This document shows positions 26,757 through 35,389 of a stretch of DNA of 64,000 nucleotides, in pieces (the stretch's first letter is position 1; the number at the start of each line of letters is the position of its first letter). Both the position numbers and the translations under genes were made by a program. This DNA is from Bacteroidaceae bacterium (GTDB lineage: Bacteria > Bacteroidota > Bacteroidia > Bacteroidales > Muribaculaceae), in NCBI GenBank assembly GCA_021768245.1, contig JAETNO010000007.1:33669-97668 (forward strand), given 5' to 3'. The notes under the pieces are model-generated. The model worked only from the letters and a program-made list of their open reading frames with translations, did not search any database and was not told where the DNA came from.

Positions 26757-27752
26757 TTAGGGCACTTCGACCTTATCGAGGATTTCAGATATTACCTGAT
26801 CTGTGGTTATATTGTTGGCCTCTGCTTCATAAGTGAGTCCGATACGGTGGCGTAGGACGTCATGGCAGACCGCACGCACATCTTCAGGGATTACATATCC
26901 ACGTCCACGCAGGAAAGCATATGCCCTTGATGCTTTCGCAAGTCCGATGGATGCTCGTGGCGATGCTCCGAAACTGATCATGCCGCCGAGATCCCTTAAA
27001 TTATAATCGCCAGGGGTACGGGTAGCGAATACAATATCTACTATATAGCGTTCGATTTTTTCATCGAGATATATCTTTTCGACTAATTTCTGTACCTCTA
27101 TGATTTCTTCAGGACGGAGAAGCGGTTTAACCTCAACTTTCTCCCCACTGATATTCTGACGTATAATCTGCTTCTCCTCATCTTTTGATGGATAGCCGAT
27201 AACTACCTTCAGAAGGAAACGGTCAACCTGGGCTTCAGGGAGGGGATAGGTGCCTTCCTGCTCTATAGGATTCTGGGTAGCCATTACAAGGAAAGGTTCG
27301 TCAAGTTTGAACGTTTCCTCTCCGATTGTCACCTGACGCTCCTGCATAGCCTCCAGCAATGCACTCTGAACTTTGGCAGGTGCACGGTTGATTTCGTCGG
27401 CCAGGACGAAGTTTGCGAATATAGGGCCTCTTTTTATCTGGAACTGCTCTTTTTGTACACTGTAAATCATCGTGCCTGTGACGTCGGCAGGAAGAAGGTC
27501 GGGAGTGAACTGTATTCGGCTGTATTTTGCATCGATTACCTGAGCAAGAGTCTTAATAGCCAATGTCTTGGCAAGACCGGGGACGCCTTCGAGAAGCACG
27601 TGCCCGTTTGATAGCAATGCGATGAGAAGTGAGTCGACGAGATGTTTCTGACCAACGATTGTCTGGTCCATTCCCCGGGTGACAAGATTGATGAAGTCTT
27701 TTTTCCCAGCAACGAGGTCGTTGAGTTCTCTGATATTTACCGATTCGCTCAT
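26757..27752 (-). CDS. MoxR family AAA+ ATPase
   Basis: 331-residue ATPase, first gene of the Bat operon. It has Walker A GVPGLAKT (56-63), Walker B VLADEINRAP (about 116-125), sensor 1 (MATQNPIEQEGTYPLPEAQ) and an arginine-finger region (DRFLLKV). MoxR proteins act as chaperones that mature VWA-domain partners, here presumably BatA, BatB and the DUF58 protein. The operon runs from here through batE, eight genes and about 8.4 kb, with gaps never above about 50 bp and three 4-bp ATGA-type overlaps or near overlaps. Confidence 0.94.
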   Translation of the reverse strand: MSESVNIRELNDLVAGKKDFINLVTRGMDQTIVGQKHLVDSLLIALLSNGHVLLEGVPGLAKTLAIKTLAQVIDAKYSRIQFTPDLLPADVTGTMIYSVQKEQFQIKRGPIFANFVLADEINRAPAKVQSALLEAMQERQVTIGEETFKLDEPFLVMATQNPIEQEGTYPLPEAQVDRFLLKVVIGYPSKDEEKQIIRQNISGEKVEVKPLLRPEEIIEVQKLVEKIYLDEKIERYIVDIVFATRTPGDYNLRDLGGMISFGASPRASIGLAKASRAYAFLRGRGYVIPEDVRAVCHDVLRHRIGLTYEAEANNITTDQVISEILDKVEVP

Positions 27753-27825
27753 AGTCTCATTAGTGAAGTTTCTTATGTTGGATGTTAATTATAATTCTAC
27801 CTTACGGTTTTGCTGAAACGGAATA

Positions 27826-27833
27826 CAAAATTA
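27826..27833 (-). promoter_or_regulatory. candidate -7 element of the Bat operon
   Basis: Minus-strand TAATTTTG about 75 bp upstream of moxR. A TTTC box lies 22 bp further upstream (plus 27856-27859), slightly beyond the usual spacing. Confidence 0.5.
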
Positions 27834-27914
27834 TAAATAGTAACAATTAATGTGTGAAAAAAGTGTGTTAATTTTAGCTATTTTTCCTTTAACAACTACA
27901 AAGGTCAATAAGTT

Positions 27915-29294
27915 CTATCGCGGAAACTTGGAGAGAATCTCTCCGGCTTTATTTTTTGCCCGTTTCTGGCTTTCAGGGTCACCGGGAACAATGCCATATT
28001 TTTCTGCCGGAGGAATAACCAACACTACTCCGGGCTGCATATTGTTCGGATTTCCTATTTTAGATTTGTTTTCTTCGTAAATATAGACCCAATAGTCCTT
28101 GCTCCCGTAAAATTTCTTGGCCATGTCGTGGATTAGGTAACCGCGTCTAACGGTATCGCGTCTAACTGCAGGGACTACTGCTTCAGGAGAGGCAATTTCA
28201 GCTGCCTGTCCATTTTCAACTTCTGCTACAACGGTGTCCTGCACTGTGGATGCGGCTGAATCAGACAATGCTTGCTGAGCCGCAATCAAAACACTATCCT
28301 TATGCATTGCCTCGGCCAGTTCATCGCCGATAACTTCTTCCGCAATAATATCATTTTTGGAAGAAGTCGGGAAAATATGGTCAATAGCGAGGTATACACC
28401 ACACGCACCCAAAGCGAGGCCCACAATAAGGCCGACAGCAAGTCCCCACCAGAAGTTGCCTTTTCCTGACGGTTCTTCGTAACGACGCTCAACATATTCT
28501 TCAGGTTCCTCATCAAGGGGCGTAATAACAGGAGCCGGCCTTACAGCCTCTTGCACGATAGGGGTTTCATCGGGTATTTCGGCTTCAACATCTTCTTTAA
28601 GCTCCGTGCTTTCACCCACTGGACAATAGAGAGTTGCATCAACTTCTTCAACTTTTGCTTCAGGCTCAGAAGTGATTGACGTACTTTCATCAGCGACTAT
28701 ATTCTCTTCGGTGATTTCCTCTCCTGTCACTGTTTCTGCTACTTCTGTTGACAGAGAATCATCCGTGATTTCAGTCGCCACTACCTCTGATTTGTCTTTG
28801 TCTATAATTTCATCAGTAGTTTTGGATTCAGAGATATCAGTTTCAGTTATTTCCTCCTTAACGGCTTCTATTGGAGCGGTAGTCGGAGTCAAAGCCTCTT
28901 CTCTGCATGGTTCAATATGCTCTTGTTCGAGTTCTGCTTTCTCACACTCTATTATTGATGTTTCTGCCTTCTGTGTATCATCCTGTTGGGTTATCTCAGA
29001 AAGCATCTCTTCAGTAACCTCGTCATTGAGCGCAACCGGCTCAAATATTGAGAATGGAGCATTGATTGACTCTGACAAATCTTTGTCAAGAATAAAATCA
29101 ACAGTTTTTTCACCATTGGTTACAGACACCGTAAAAGAGCCAAGCCCTTTGACCCTTACGCTTTCACCTTTAACGAGACTCTCCGACAGAATCTCAAAAA
29201 AGCTTTTTACAAATGATTCAGCACTTTCAGGACTGATGCCTGTTGTGGCGGCAACTCGTGCCGATAGTTCATGGAAGGGTATTTTGTTGTTCAT
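27915..29294 (-). CDS. membrane-anchored HU-domain protein with LysM-like C-terminus
   Basis: 459-residue protein joining three parts. Residues 1-90 form an HU/IHF-like DNA-binding domain (VKGLGSFTV is the conserved beta-arm entry). Residues about 91-275 are a long acidic Glu/Thr/Ser-rich linker. Residues 281-304 are a single glycine-rich transmembrane helix. A periplasmic tail ends in a LysM-like module (about 385-430: GYLIHDMAKKFYGSKDYWVYIYEEN...MQPGVVLVIP). The topology, HU inside and LysM outside, would connect nucleoid DNA or another HU protein to peptidoglycan; this is inference. Its start overlaps the stop of a stand-alone HU gene as ATGA, suggesting that the two HU proteins are made together. 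Confidence 0.85.
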   Translation of the reverse strand: MNNKIPFHELSARVAATTGISPESAESFVKSFFEILSESLVKGESVRVKGLGSFTVSVTNGEKTVDFILDKDLSESINAPFSIFEPVALNDEVTEEMLSEITQQDDTQKAETSIIECEKAELEQEHIEPCREEALTPTTAPIEAVKEEITETDISESKTTDEIIDKDKSEVVATEITDDSLSTEVAETVTGEEITEENIVADESTSITSEPEAKVEEVDATLYCPVGESTELKEDVEAEIPDETPIVQEAVRPAPVITPLDEEPEEYVERRYEEPSGKGNFWWGLAVGLIVGLALGACGVYLAIDHIFPTSSKNDIIAEEVIGDELAEAMHKDSVLIAAQQALSDSAASTVQDTVVAEVENGQAAEIASPEAVVPAVRRDTVRRGYLIHDMAKKFYGSKDYWVYIYEENKSKIGNPNNMQPGVVLVIPPAEKYGIVPGDPESQKRAKNKAGEILSKFPR

Positions 29295-29566
29295 TTCGAT
29301 AGCTTTTTCCTCAATACGATACTCGGTTGAAAATCCATGGTGATTACAGGGGGGTACAGCATACGCTTTCCGTTCGTCTCATCGGAAGCCACATGTTCTT
29401 CCGTCTTCTCCGACTTGAAAGTTCCAAACCCCGGCACGGCTATTGAATCAAGCTCTGAGCCACATTCTTTAAACACTCTGCACAATCCCTCAACAAGGGT
29501 GTTGACCTCGGTTGTCTCACGGTTGAGCATCTTACCGAGTTTTGTTATAAACGCTTTATTGTCCAC
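29291..29566 (-). CDS. HU family DNA-binding protein
   Basis: 91-residue HU/IHF-like protein. The fold is recognised by the N-terminal helix pair (FITKLGKMLNRETTEVNTLVEGLCRVFKEC) and the conserved turn IAVPGFGTFKSEK. The DNA-binding arm is more acidic than in HU and contains YPPVITMDFQPS, so it may be a specialised HU paralogue rather than the main nucleoid protein. It is sandwiched between a GT2 glycosyltransferase (3-bp gap) and the membrane-bound HU-LysM protein (4-bp overlap). Heterodimer formation with the HU domain of that neighbour is a plausible but untested idea. Confidence 0.85.
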   Translation of the reverse strand: MDNKAFITKLGKMLNRETTEVNTLVEGLCRVFKECGSELDSIAVPGFGTFKSEKTEEHVASDETNGKRMLYPPVITMDFQPSIVLRKKLSK

Positions 29567-29569
29567 TTA

Positions 29570-30523
29570 TCAATCAAATAATATGTCGCGAATAGCATAT
29601 CGCGGACGATGTTTAACTTCAATGAAAATTTTACCGATATATTCACCCACTATGCCGATAGCTATGAGAATCAAGCTGCCCAAAAACCATATGGAAAGTA
29701 TAAGGGAAGCCCAGCCTGCTTCAAGAGTATCGGAACATAGGATTGAGATTATTACATAAATGGCCACAAACACATCGAGTAGAAGCAAAATCAATCCTGT
29801 GAAAAATACCATCCTCATAGGTCTTGCAGAGAACGATGTGATGCCGTCAATTGAAAATGCAAGCATCTTCGAAAGTGGATATTTTGATTCGCCTGCCGCA
29901 CGTTCATGACGGTCATACGTAACTATATCATTCTTCAGCCCTATCTGTGGGATGATTCCTCGCAGGAATAAATTGGATTCATCATATTCCGACAGCAGAT
30001 TCAGGGCTCGCACGCTCATCAGACGATAATCGGCATGATTCGGGATAGCTTCTACTCCCATTGTTTTCTGGAATGAATAGAAAGCCTTAGCGGTGGTACG
30101 CTTGAACCATGTGTCAGTGTCACGCCTGGCCCTCATTCCATAAACTATCTCGGTTCCATCGTTGAATTTCTTTACCATCTCGACAATCGCTTCAGGATCA
30201 TCCTGTAAGTCCGCATCAATGGAGATAGCCGCATCACAATAATCCTTGGCGGTCATTAGGCCGGCCAATAGTGCATATTGATGCCCTCGGTTATGAGCGA
30301 GGGATATGCCTTTGACACGACTGTCCGATAGGTGAAGCTCCATTATGGTTCTCCATGTGTTGTCTTTACTTCCGTCGTCGGAACACAATATGAAACTGTC
30401 GGATGTCAACAGCCCCTGCGCCGACATTCTGTCAAGAATCTCGAGCAGTTTGCCAATTGTTATCGGCAGGACTTTTTCTTCGTTATAGCATGGAATTACT
30501 ATCGCTATTTTGTGGGCTGCCAT
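29570..30523 (-). CDS. polyprenyl-phosphate glycosyltransferase (GT2, GtrB/DPM1-like)
   Basis: 317-residue family 2 glycosyltransferase with the N-terminal GT-A fold (IAIVIPCYNEE, residues about 5-16), the metal-binding SIDADLQDDPE region (about 96-106) and two C-terminal transmembrane helices (about 232-256 and 266-292). This is the GtrB/dolichyl-phosphate-mannose synthase layout, which moves a sugar from a nucleotide donor to undecaprenyl phosphate on the cytoplasmic face. It overlaps the upstream polytopic protein by 19 bp, the natural partner that would use the lipid-linked sugar outside. The sugar is unknown. Confidence 0.9.
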   Translation of the reverse strand: MAAHKIAIVIPCYNEEKVLPITIGKLLEILDRMSAQGLLTSDSFILCSDDGSKDNTWRTIMELHLSDSRVKGISLAHNRGHQYALLAGLMTAKDYCDAAISIDADLQDDPEAIVEMVKKFNDGTEIVYGMRARRDTDTWFKRTTAKAFYSFQKTMGVEAIPNHADYRLMSVRALNLLSEYDESNLFLRGIIPQIGLKNDIVTYDRHERAAGESKYPLSKMLAFSIDGITSFSARPMRMVFFTGLILLLLDVFVAIYVIISILCSDTLEAGWASLILSIWFLGSLILIAIGIVGEYIGKIFIEVKHRPRYAIRDILFD

Positions 30524-32178
30524 TTTTTGTATATTGTGTAGTTATCGTCGGTAAGATATAAAGAAAATCCTTTTTGAGCTAACCGGTCAGTTACACACTC
30601 AAGTTGGGAATCGTCAAACTTAAAATTCAGGAATACATAGTCGAATCCATCAATGATACCATCCATTTTAGGCCCTATAGTCTCAAAATCGTTATCGTCA
30701 TGATAGCGTTGAACTGGATATCTGTTTACCCAATCCTCATCATTATTGAGTATATAGTCAAACAGATATCTTTTAGGGCCAAGGAATAGAATCTTATGCC
30801 CATCATTTTTCTCTTTAATAGCCCAGTCATATACCCCGGTGACGAATCTGACATCAGATGCCGAGCCCTTCATTCCTTTGAGCTTATCAATCCCCGCATA
30901 TGTGTCGGAATATAGATTTATCCAGTCTTTTGTTGCCGGGTCTTTTACTCGCAACACCGGATAGCTGATTACCACAACTGTTCCAAGCATAACATAAAAA
31001 GCCTTTACCGATGGAATCCGATATCTATACAGCTCAGCAAAAGCCAATGGCATCAATGGAAGAGACAGCAGTTTCGCTAAACCACAGTCAGAACCGACGA
31101 ATGACACTGCCGAATATGCAAGAAGGGTCAGACTTAGCAATATCGGGAATTTCATTGGCTTATTTTTATATAATGCAATCATCGGTATCAGAATGATGGT
31201 AAACAGGAACACTTCAATTCCATAGCGATGGGCATCGTGGGTGGTAGCCCTGACAACCAACAGGAACGTAAGAAGAGTAAATCCGATTACGATTATGGCT
31301 AAGACCCTCCATTTGGATTCCTTTAATGTACGGTATATGAACCATACCGAGGCATATAGCCCAATCCAAATTGCAATATAGCCGAATACCGTAGGGTAGT
31401 ATCCCCAAAACTGGGACACCACCATTCCAAAAATGCTTTTGTGGCCTGTAATTACATTTTCCGGATTCCAGACTTTTATAAAATTTTCTACCCCCCCCCA
31501 GATCAATAAGTTAAGTAGCTCAGAGCTTATAATTGTCACGAAAATGAAAATTATGGAATCAATAATTTTCCTCTTGATAGACTGCGGAGTTACAGAAATC
31601 AGTATCAAAGTTACGGGTAGAAGAGCAATATTAGGAATCCGCGAATATATCGATATGGCTGTCAGAACGCTTAATATAATTATTTTTCCATAAGAAGGCT
31701 TTTTGAGATAGCATACTGCGGTCAAGCAACAGAGGGCAAGTGTTAGATTTGACATTATATCCCATTCGTAGGAATACAGGCCAAAAGCGGATATTGTCAG
31801 TTGCAGTACAAAGAACATCGCACATGAAAGCAAAACCTGCCTACTGTTAAAATAGAAATATACGCATGGCAACAGGATGCTTATAGTGTTGCAGATATAA
31901 GCCAATATCCTAAAGGACAGAAAAGTGTCACTGCCGATTGAATGTGACCATATATAACCTACAAACATGGTAAACCCTGAAAGTGGGTTATTGCGGTAAT
32001 CAGCCATGCATAAGAGCTGATACTCTTCGTCTTTCCAGGGATAAAACCCGAGATGGAGCGGAAGGACAGGTATGACAATACCAAGTACGATTAAAACCGC
32101 ACTCAGTATCAATATCAGTTTAGATTCCGTATTGTTTACATTCAGAGGAGCAGTCCTCATTTCTATCGGATGAAACAT
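30505..32178 (-). CDS. polytopic membrane protein, GT-C glycosyltransferase-like
   Basis: 557-residue integral membrane protein with roughly ten to twelve transmembrane helices and a soluble C-terminal part (about 430-557). An acidic pair in the first extracytoplasmic loop (WKDEEY, about residues 48-53) is typical of GT-C enzymes that take sugar from a polyprenyl-phosphate donor. Immediate coupling to a GtrB-like GT2 gene (19-bp overlap) supports this. It heads the operon with GT2, HU and HU-LysM. A run of nine G residues (codons 227-230, WGGV) lies in the coding strand; losing one G creates an immediate TAG stop. ATG at 32160 is an alternative start. Family assignment is by topology, not a specific domain hit. 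Confidence 0.75.
   Translation of the reverse strand: MFHPIEMRTAPLNVNNTESKLILILSAVLIVLGIVIPVLPLHLGFYPWKDEEYQLLCMADYRNNPLSGFTMFVGYIWSHSIGSDTFLSFRILAYICNTISILLPCVYFYFNSRQVLLSCAMFFVLQLTISAFGLYSYEWDIMSNLTLALCCLTAVCYLKKPSYGKIIILSVLTAISIYSRIPNIALLPVTLILISVTPQSIKRKIIDSIIFIFVTIISSELLNLLIWGGVENFIKVWNPENVITGHKSIFGMVVSQFWGYYPTVFGYIAIWIGLYASVWFIYRTLKESKWRVLAIIVIGFTLLTFLLVVRATTHDAHRYGIEVFLFTIILIPMIALYKNKPMKFPILLSLTLLAYSAVSFVGSDCGLAKLLSLPLMPLAFAELYRYRIPSVKAFYVMLGTVVVISYPVLRVKDPATKDWINLYSDTYAGIDKLKGMKGSASDVRFVTGVYDWAIKEKNDGHKILFLGPKRYLFDYILNNDEDWVNRYPVQRYHDDNDFETIGPKMDGIIDGFDYVFLNFKFDDSQLECVTDRLAQKGFSLYLTDDNYTIYKKWQPTK
31491..31499 (-). repeat. in-frame G9 homopolymer in the GT-C-like gene
   Basis: Nine consecutive C on the plus strand, read as G9 in the coding strand (codons TGG GGG GGG GTA, residues 227-230). 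With eight G the next codon is TAG; with ten G the frame continues about 95 codons to a stop. This is a classic setup for slipped-strand on/off switching. Confidence 0.75.
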
Positions 32179-32253
32179 TTAGCGACGCTAAGATACAAAG
32201 AAAAATTATGCTGTGCCAAATTTTAGTATATGATTTCCCTTTTATTCATAAAT

Positions 32254-32293
32254 AAGCAGGAGAATGGGACGCAAACAACCCATCCTCCTGCTT
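32254..32293 (-). terminator. terminator of proS
   Basis: AGCAGGAG (32255-32262) pairs with CTCCTGCT (32285-32292), and an inner ATGGG/CCCAT stem extends it past one mismatch. On the minus strand the hairpin is followed by a U-rich TTATTTATG. It lies 17 bp after the proS stop codon. Confidence 0.75.
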
Positions 32294-32309
32294 TTAATCG
32301 ATATCGGGA

Positions 32310-33791
32310 TTAATAGTTACGGGCAAAAATAACGCGCCGTGCCGACGGCTTTCCTGTCACCATACATACTCCCGGTGTCGTATCGCCGTCGAAAGGAATA
32401 CAGCGGATTGTCGCTTTTGTCTCTTCCTTGATTTTTTCTTCCGTCTCGGTTGTGCCATCCCAATGTGCAAGGATGAAACCGCCTTTTTCGATTTCCTCCT
32501 TAAATTCATCGTAGGTCTCAACAGTACGTGTCATTGACGCCCGACGGTCGAGAGCCTTATGGTATATATTGGCCTGGATTTCTTCGAGAAGATTCTTTAC
32601 ATATTCAGCTATACCTTCAAGCGGTGCTACATGCTTTTCAAGTGTGTCACGGCGCATCACTTCCACAGTGCCGTTTTCAATGTCACGGGCACCGATGGCC
32701 AGACGTACAGGGACGCCCTTGACTTCATAGTCGGCGAATTTGAAACCGGGACGTTTATTCTCGGCATCATCATATTTGACACTGATGCCAAGAGCGCGGA
32801 GCTGCTTGACAATAGGCTCTACTACAGCCGATATTTCGGCAAGCTGCTCACTGTTTTTATAGATAGGAACTATGACAACCTGAATCGGGGCAAGATGGGG
32901 CGGAAGCACAAGGCCGTTGTCGTCGGAGTGCGTCATAATGAGAGCACCCATCAAACGGGTCGACACACCCCAAGACGTTGCCCATACATATTCCGGCTTA
33001 TTATCCTTGTTGACATAAGTAACATCGAAGGCCTTGGCGAAATTCTGACCGAGGAAGTGGGACGTTCCGCTCTGGAGAGCCTTTCCATCCTGCATCATTG
33101 CCTCGATTGTGAATGTCTCTATGGCTCCGGCAAAACGCTCGTTAGCGCTCTTGACACCCTTGATGACCGGGACAGCCATGAAATTTTCGGCAAAGTCTGC
33201 GTAGACATCAAGCATCCTTCGAGCCTCTTCCCAAGCCTCCTGTTCAGTCGCATGTGCGGTATGACCCTCTTGCCACAGGAACTCCGCAGTACGCAGGAAC
33301 ATACGCGTACGCATTTCCCAGCGAAATACATTGGCCCATTGGTTAATGAGTATCGGGAGGTCGCGATATGAATGAATCCAGTTTCGGTAGGTGTTCCATA
33401 TGATGGTTTCCGATGTGGGACGGATTATAAGCTCCTCCTCAAGACGGGCGGCAGGGTCTACCACCACACCGCTACCATCAGGAGAATTTTTAAGACGATA
33501 GTGTGTCACCACCGCACACTCCTTGGCAAAACCCTCTACATGGTCTGCTTCACGCGAAAGGAATGATTTGGGAATAAGAAGGGGGAAATATGCGTTTTGA
33601 TGGCCTGTTTCCTTGAACATACGGTCAAGTTCATGCTGCATCTTTTCCCAGATTGCATAGCCGTAGGGTTTTATCACCATACACCCTCTAACCGCCGACT
33701 GCTCTGCAAGATCGGCTTTCACAACCAATTCATTATACCACTGCGAATAATTGTCGCTGCGTTTGGTGAGATCCTTAAGTTCTTTTGCCAT
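32310..33791 (-). CDS. proS: prolyl-tRNA synthetase (archaeal/eukaryal type)
   Basis: Class II aminoacyl-tRNA synthetase that charges tRNA-Pro. The 493-residue length, the absence of the bacterial INS editing insertion and the C-terminal tyrosine (FARNY) define the archaeal/eukaryal-type ProS that Bacteroidota use. Motif 2 (RWEMRTRMFLRTAEFLWQEGHTAH) and motif 3 (APIQVVIVPIYK precedes the anticodon domain) are recognised, with a C-terminal zinc-like domain at about 410-493. It is monocistronic, with its own -7 element overlapping the end of the OmpA-like gene and a strong terminator. Confidence 0.96.
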   Translation of the reverse strand: MAKELKDLTKRSDNYSQWYNELVVKADLAEQSAVRGCMVIKPYGYAIWEKMQHELDRMFKETGHQNAYFPLLIPKSFLSREADHVEGFAKECAVVTHYRLKNSPDGSGVVVDPAARLEEELIIRPTSETIIWNTYRNWIHSYRDLPILINQWANVFRWEMRTRMFLRTAEFLWQEGHTAHATEQEAWEEARRMLDVYADFAENFMAVPVIKGVKSANERFAGAIETFTIEAMMQDGKALQSGTSHFLGQNFAKAFDVTYVNKDNKPEYVWATSWGVSTRLMGALIMTHSDDNGLVLPPHLAPIQVVIVPIYKNSEQLAEISAVVEPIVKQLRALGISVKYDDAENKRPGFKFADYEVKGVPVRLAIGARDIENGTVEVMRRDTLEKHVAPLEGIAEYVKNLLEEIQANIYHKALDRRASMTRTVETYDEFKEEIEKGGFILAHWDGTTETEEKIKEETKATIRCIPFDGDTTPGVCMVTGKPSARRVIFARNY

Positions 33792-33839
33792 TGTATATGC
33801 TTAGAATTTCTTTATTGTTTTTATGATAATGTTGACGTG

Positions 33840-33847
33840 CAAAATTA
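33840..33847 (-). promoter_or_regulatory. candidate -7 element of proS
   Basis: Minus-strand TAATTTTG about 50 bp upstream of the proS start codon; it overlaps the last codon of the OmpA-like gene. No clear -33. Confidence 0.4.
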
Positions 33848-34489
33848 CAAAATATATTTGAGTTCTCCTTTTCTCGCGAGCGTTATCATTTTCGGGCCCG
33901 GAATCAGAAAGAACTCGACTCTGCGGTTCTCATGACGCCCGGTACGGGAATCATTCGGCATAACAGGGTCTGTGTCGCCTAATTCATATGGAATCACAAT
34001 GAGGTCTTCATTGATATTGTCAAGCAACCAATCGTAGATTGAGTTGTTTCGCTCATGCGAAAGGCGCATGTTGTAAGTCTGAGAGCCCGTATTGTCGGTG
34101 TGAACCGCATATACCATTTTCATCATCATCGGGTCACTCAGCAATGCTATGACAGGGGAGAGCTTAGCCGGAGCCTTGGGAGACAACAAAGTGTCATTTG
34201 GGAGGAATATATCATCTGACGGAATCGTGACGAGTACGACTTCATCATCTCTCATCATGTCCACCGTATATCCTTTCTTGGCCAGGTCATTGCCAAGCCG
34301 GTTCATATATTTCTTTATAGCCGCATGCTCGGTTTTGCCTACTACAGGAGTCCTGAGATTCTCTTCGAGTTCCATATCCATATATACGGTCTCGTCATAA
34401 CCTTTATACGGGTCGTCTTTGGCCATAGCCCTGATTCCGGCAAAGAGCATGGTTATGGAACAAAGAATTAATGTAGGCAGATGTTTCAT
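33845..34489 (-). CDS. OmpA family protein
   Basis: 214-residue secreted protein (signal peptide about 1-23, IRAMAK). The N-terminal half resembles lipoprotein-type linkers seen with OmpA domains. The C-terminal OmpA-like peptidoglycan-binding domain (about 90-205) has TDNTGSQTYNMRLSHERNNSIYDWL and the closing RHENRRVEFFL motif. No beta-barrel is present, so it is a soluble or anchored murein-binding protein rather than a porin. The start at MKHLPTLIL was chosen because it begins the signal peptide. It is the last gene of the DUF4290-rimM-small acidic protein operon. Confidence 0.85.
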   Translation of the reverse strand: MKHLPTLILCSITMLFAGIRAMAKDDPYKGYDETVYMDMELEENLRTPVVGKTEHAAIKKYMNRLGNDLAKKGYTVDMMRDDEVVLVTIPSDDIFLPNDTLLSPKAPAKLSPVIALLSDPMMMKMVYAVHTDNTGSQTYNMRLSHERNNSIYDWLLDNINEDLIVIPYELGDTDPVMPNDSRTGRHENRRVEFFLIPGPKMITLARKGELKYIL

Positions 34490-34522
34490 GATACAATTCT
34501 TAGGAGAGCGGTTAATCATTTT

Positions 34523-34825
34523 TTATTCGTCGAGCGATTGTTCGTAACGTAATTCAGCCATGACAAGAGGCTCGATGTCCTCACGTTTCACAGGCGACAT
34601 ACTGTCTTTTGACAGCATCTTCCCCACATGCTTGACAAGCGCATCGGTATTTACATCCTCATCATCAGCTTCGGCATCAATGTCAAGAAGGCCCTGGTCC
34701 TCATACCAGTCCCATATTATGTCTATGATGTTGAGCAGTTCATCATCATCGTACAGCGACGAGTTTTCAGAGGGGATAGCTTTCCTCATCGCCTTTACTG
34801 CCTGGTTCTCATCAAACTCTTTCAT
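34523..34825 (-). CDS. small acidic conserved protein
   Basis: 100-residue cytoplasmic protein, strongly acidic, with predicted helices (NQAVKAMRKAIP; LLNIIDIIWDWYEDQGLL; LVKHVGKMLSKD). No motif identifies a function. The gene sits 20 bp after rimM and 33 bp before the OmpA-like gene, all on one strand, so it belongs to the same operon. Not a shadow of another gene: no competing frame is present, and the protein has a coherent composition. No symbol assigned. Confidence 0.65.
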   Translation of the reverse strand: MKEFDENQAVKAMRKAIPSENSSLYDDDELLNIIDIIWDWYEDQGLLDIDAEADDEDVNTDALVKHVGKMLSKDSMSPVKREDIEPLVMAELRYEQSLDE

Positions 34826-34845
34826 GCTTGCTAATTTTTGAAGGA

Positions 34846-35376
34846 TTAGTTATTGAGATCCACCAACCCCTCAGGAAGATTGGTTTCGAGAATTTTCTTT
34901 TCCGTATCAAACGAATCTATGAATTCGTCGACCACGGGAAGAAATATTTCCTGTCCGTTATGTGTTCTGACAATAAACAGTACGTTCTGTGTAGTGTCGT
35001 TTATATCGACAATTTCGCCTATTTCACCTATAGTGCGATCAATGACCTTGTATCCTATAAAGTCGGAAGCATACATTCCATCCTCCGAGGCATCATCCTC
35101 AGGTAAATCGGAACGCAGGACAAAGAACGGCTTGTTGGTGAGTCGCTGGGCTTTCTCCTCTGTGTCGATGCCATCTATTGACAAAAGAAAAGTATCGGCA
35201 TTTTTCGGTCTTACAGATGTCAGAAAAAAAGGCACGAAAATACCGTCAATGGCAATTATGATGCATCTGACATCGTTGAGTTCGATATCAATGTCAAGCG
35301 TAGCTGATATTTCACCTTTTATGCCATGTGGCTTGTTAAACAGCCCGGCTTCCGCTATTTCAGATAGTTTTATCAC
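34846..35376 (-). CDS. rimM: ribosome maturation factor RimM
   Basis: 16S rRNA processing factor that binds ribosomal protein S19 and assists 30S head assembly. At 176 aa it has the N-terminal RimM barrel (AGLFNKPHGIKGEISATLD) and a C-terminal PRC-barrel (FIGYKVIDRTIGEIGEIVDI...FLPVVDEFIDSFD). Length is normal. It follows the DUF4290 gene by 13 bp. In several Bacteroides genomes murA lies between these two genes; here it does not. Confidence 0.93.
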   Translation of the reverse strand: MIKLSEIAEAGLFNKPHGIKGEISATLDIDIELNDVRCIIIAIDGIFVPFFLTSVRPKNADTFLLSIDGIDTEEKAQRLTNKPFFVLRSDLPEDDASEDGMYASDFIGYKVIDRTIGEIGEIVDINDTTQNVLFIVRTHNGQEIFLPVVDEFIDSFDTEKKILETNLPEGLVDLNN

Positions 35377-35389
35377 GATATTTCTCTGC

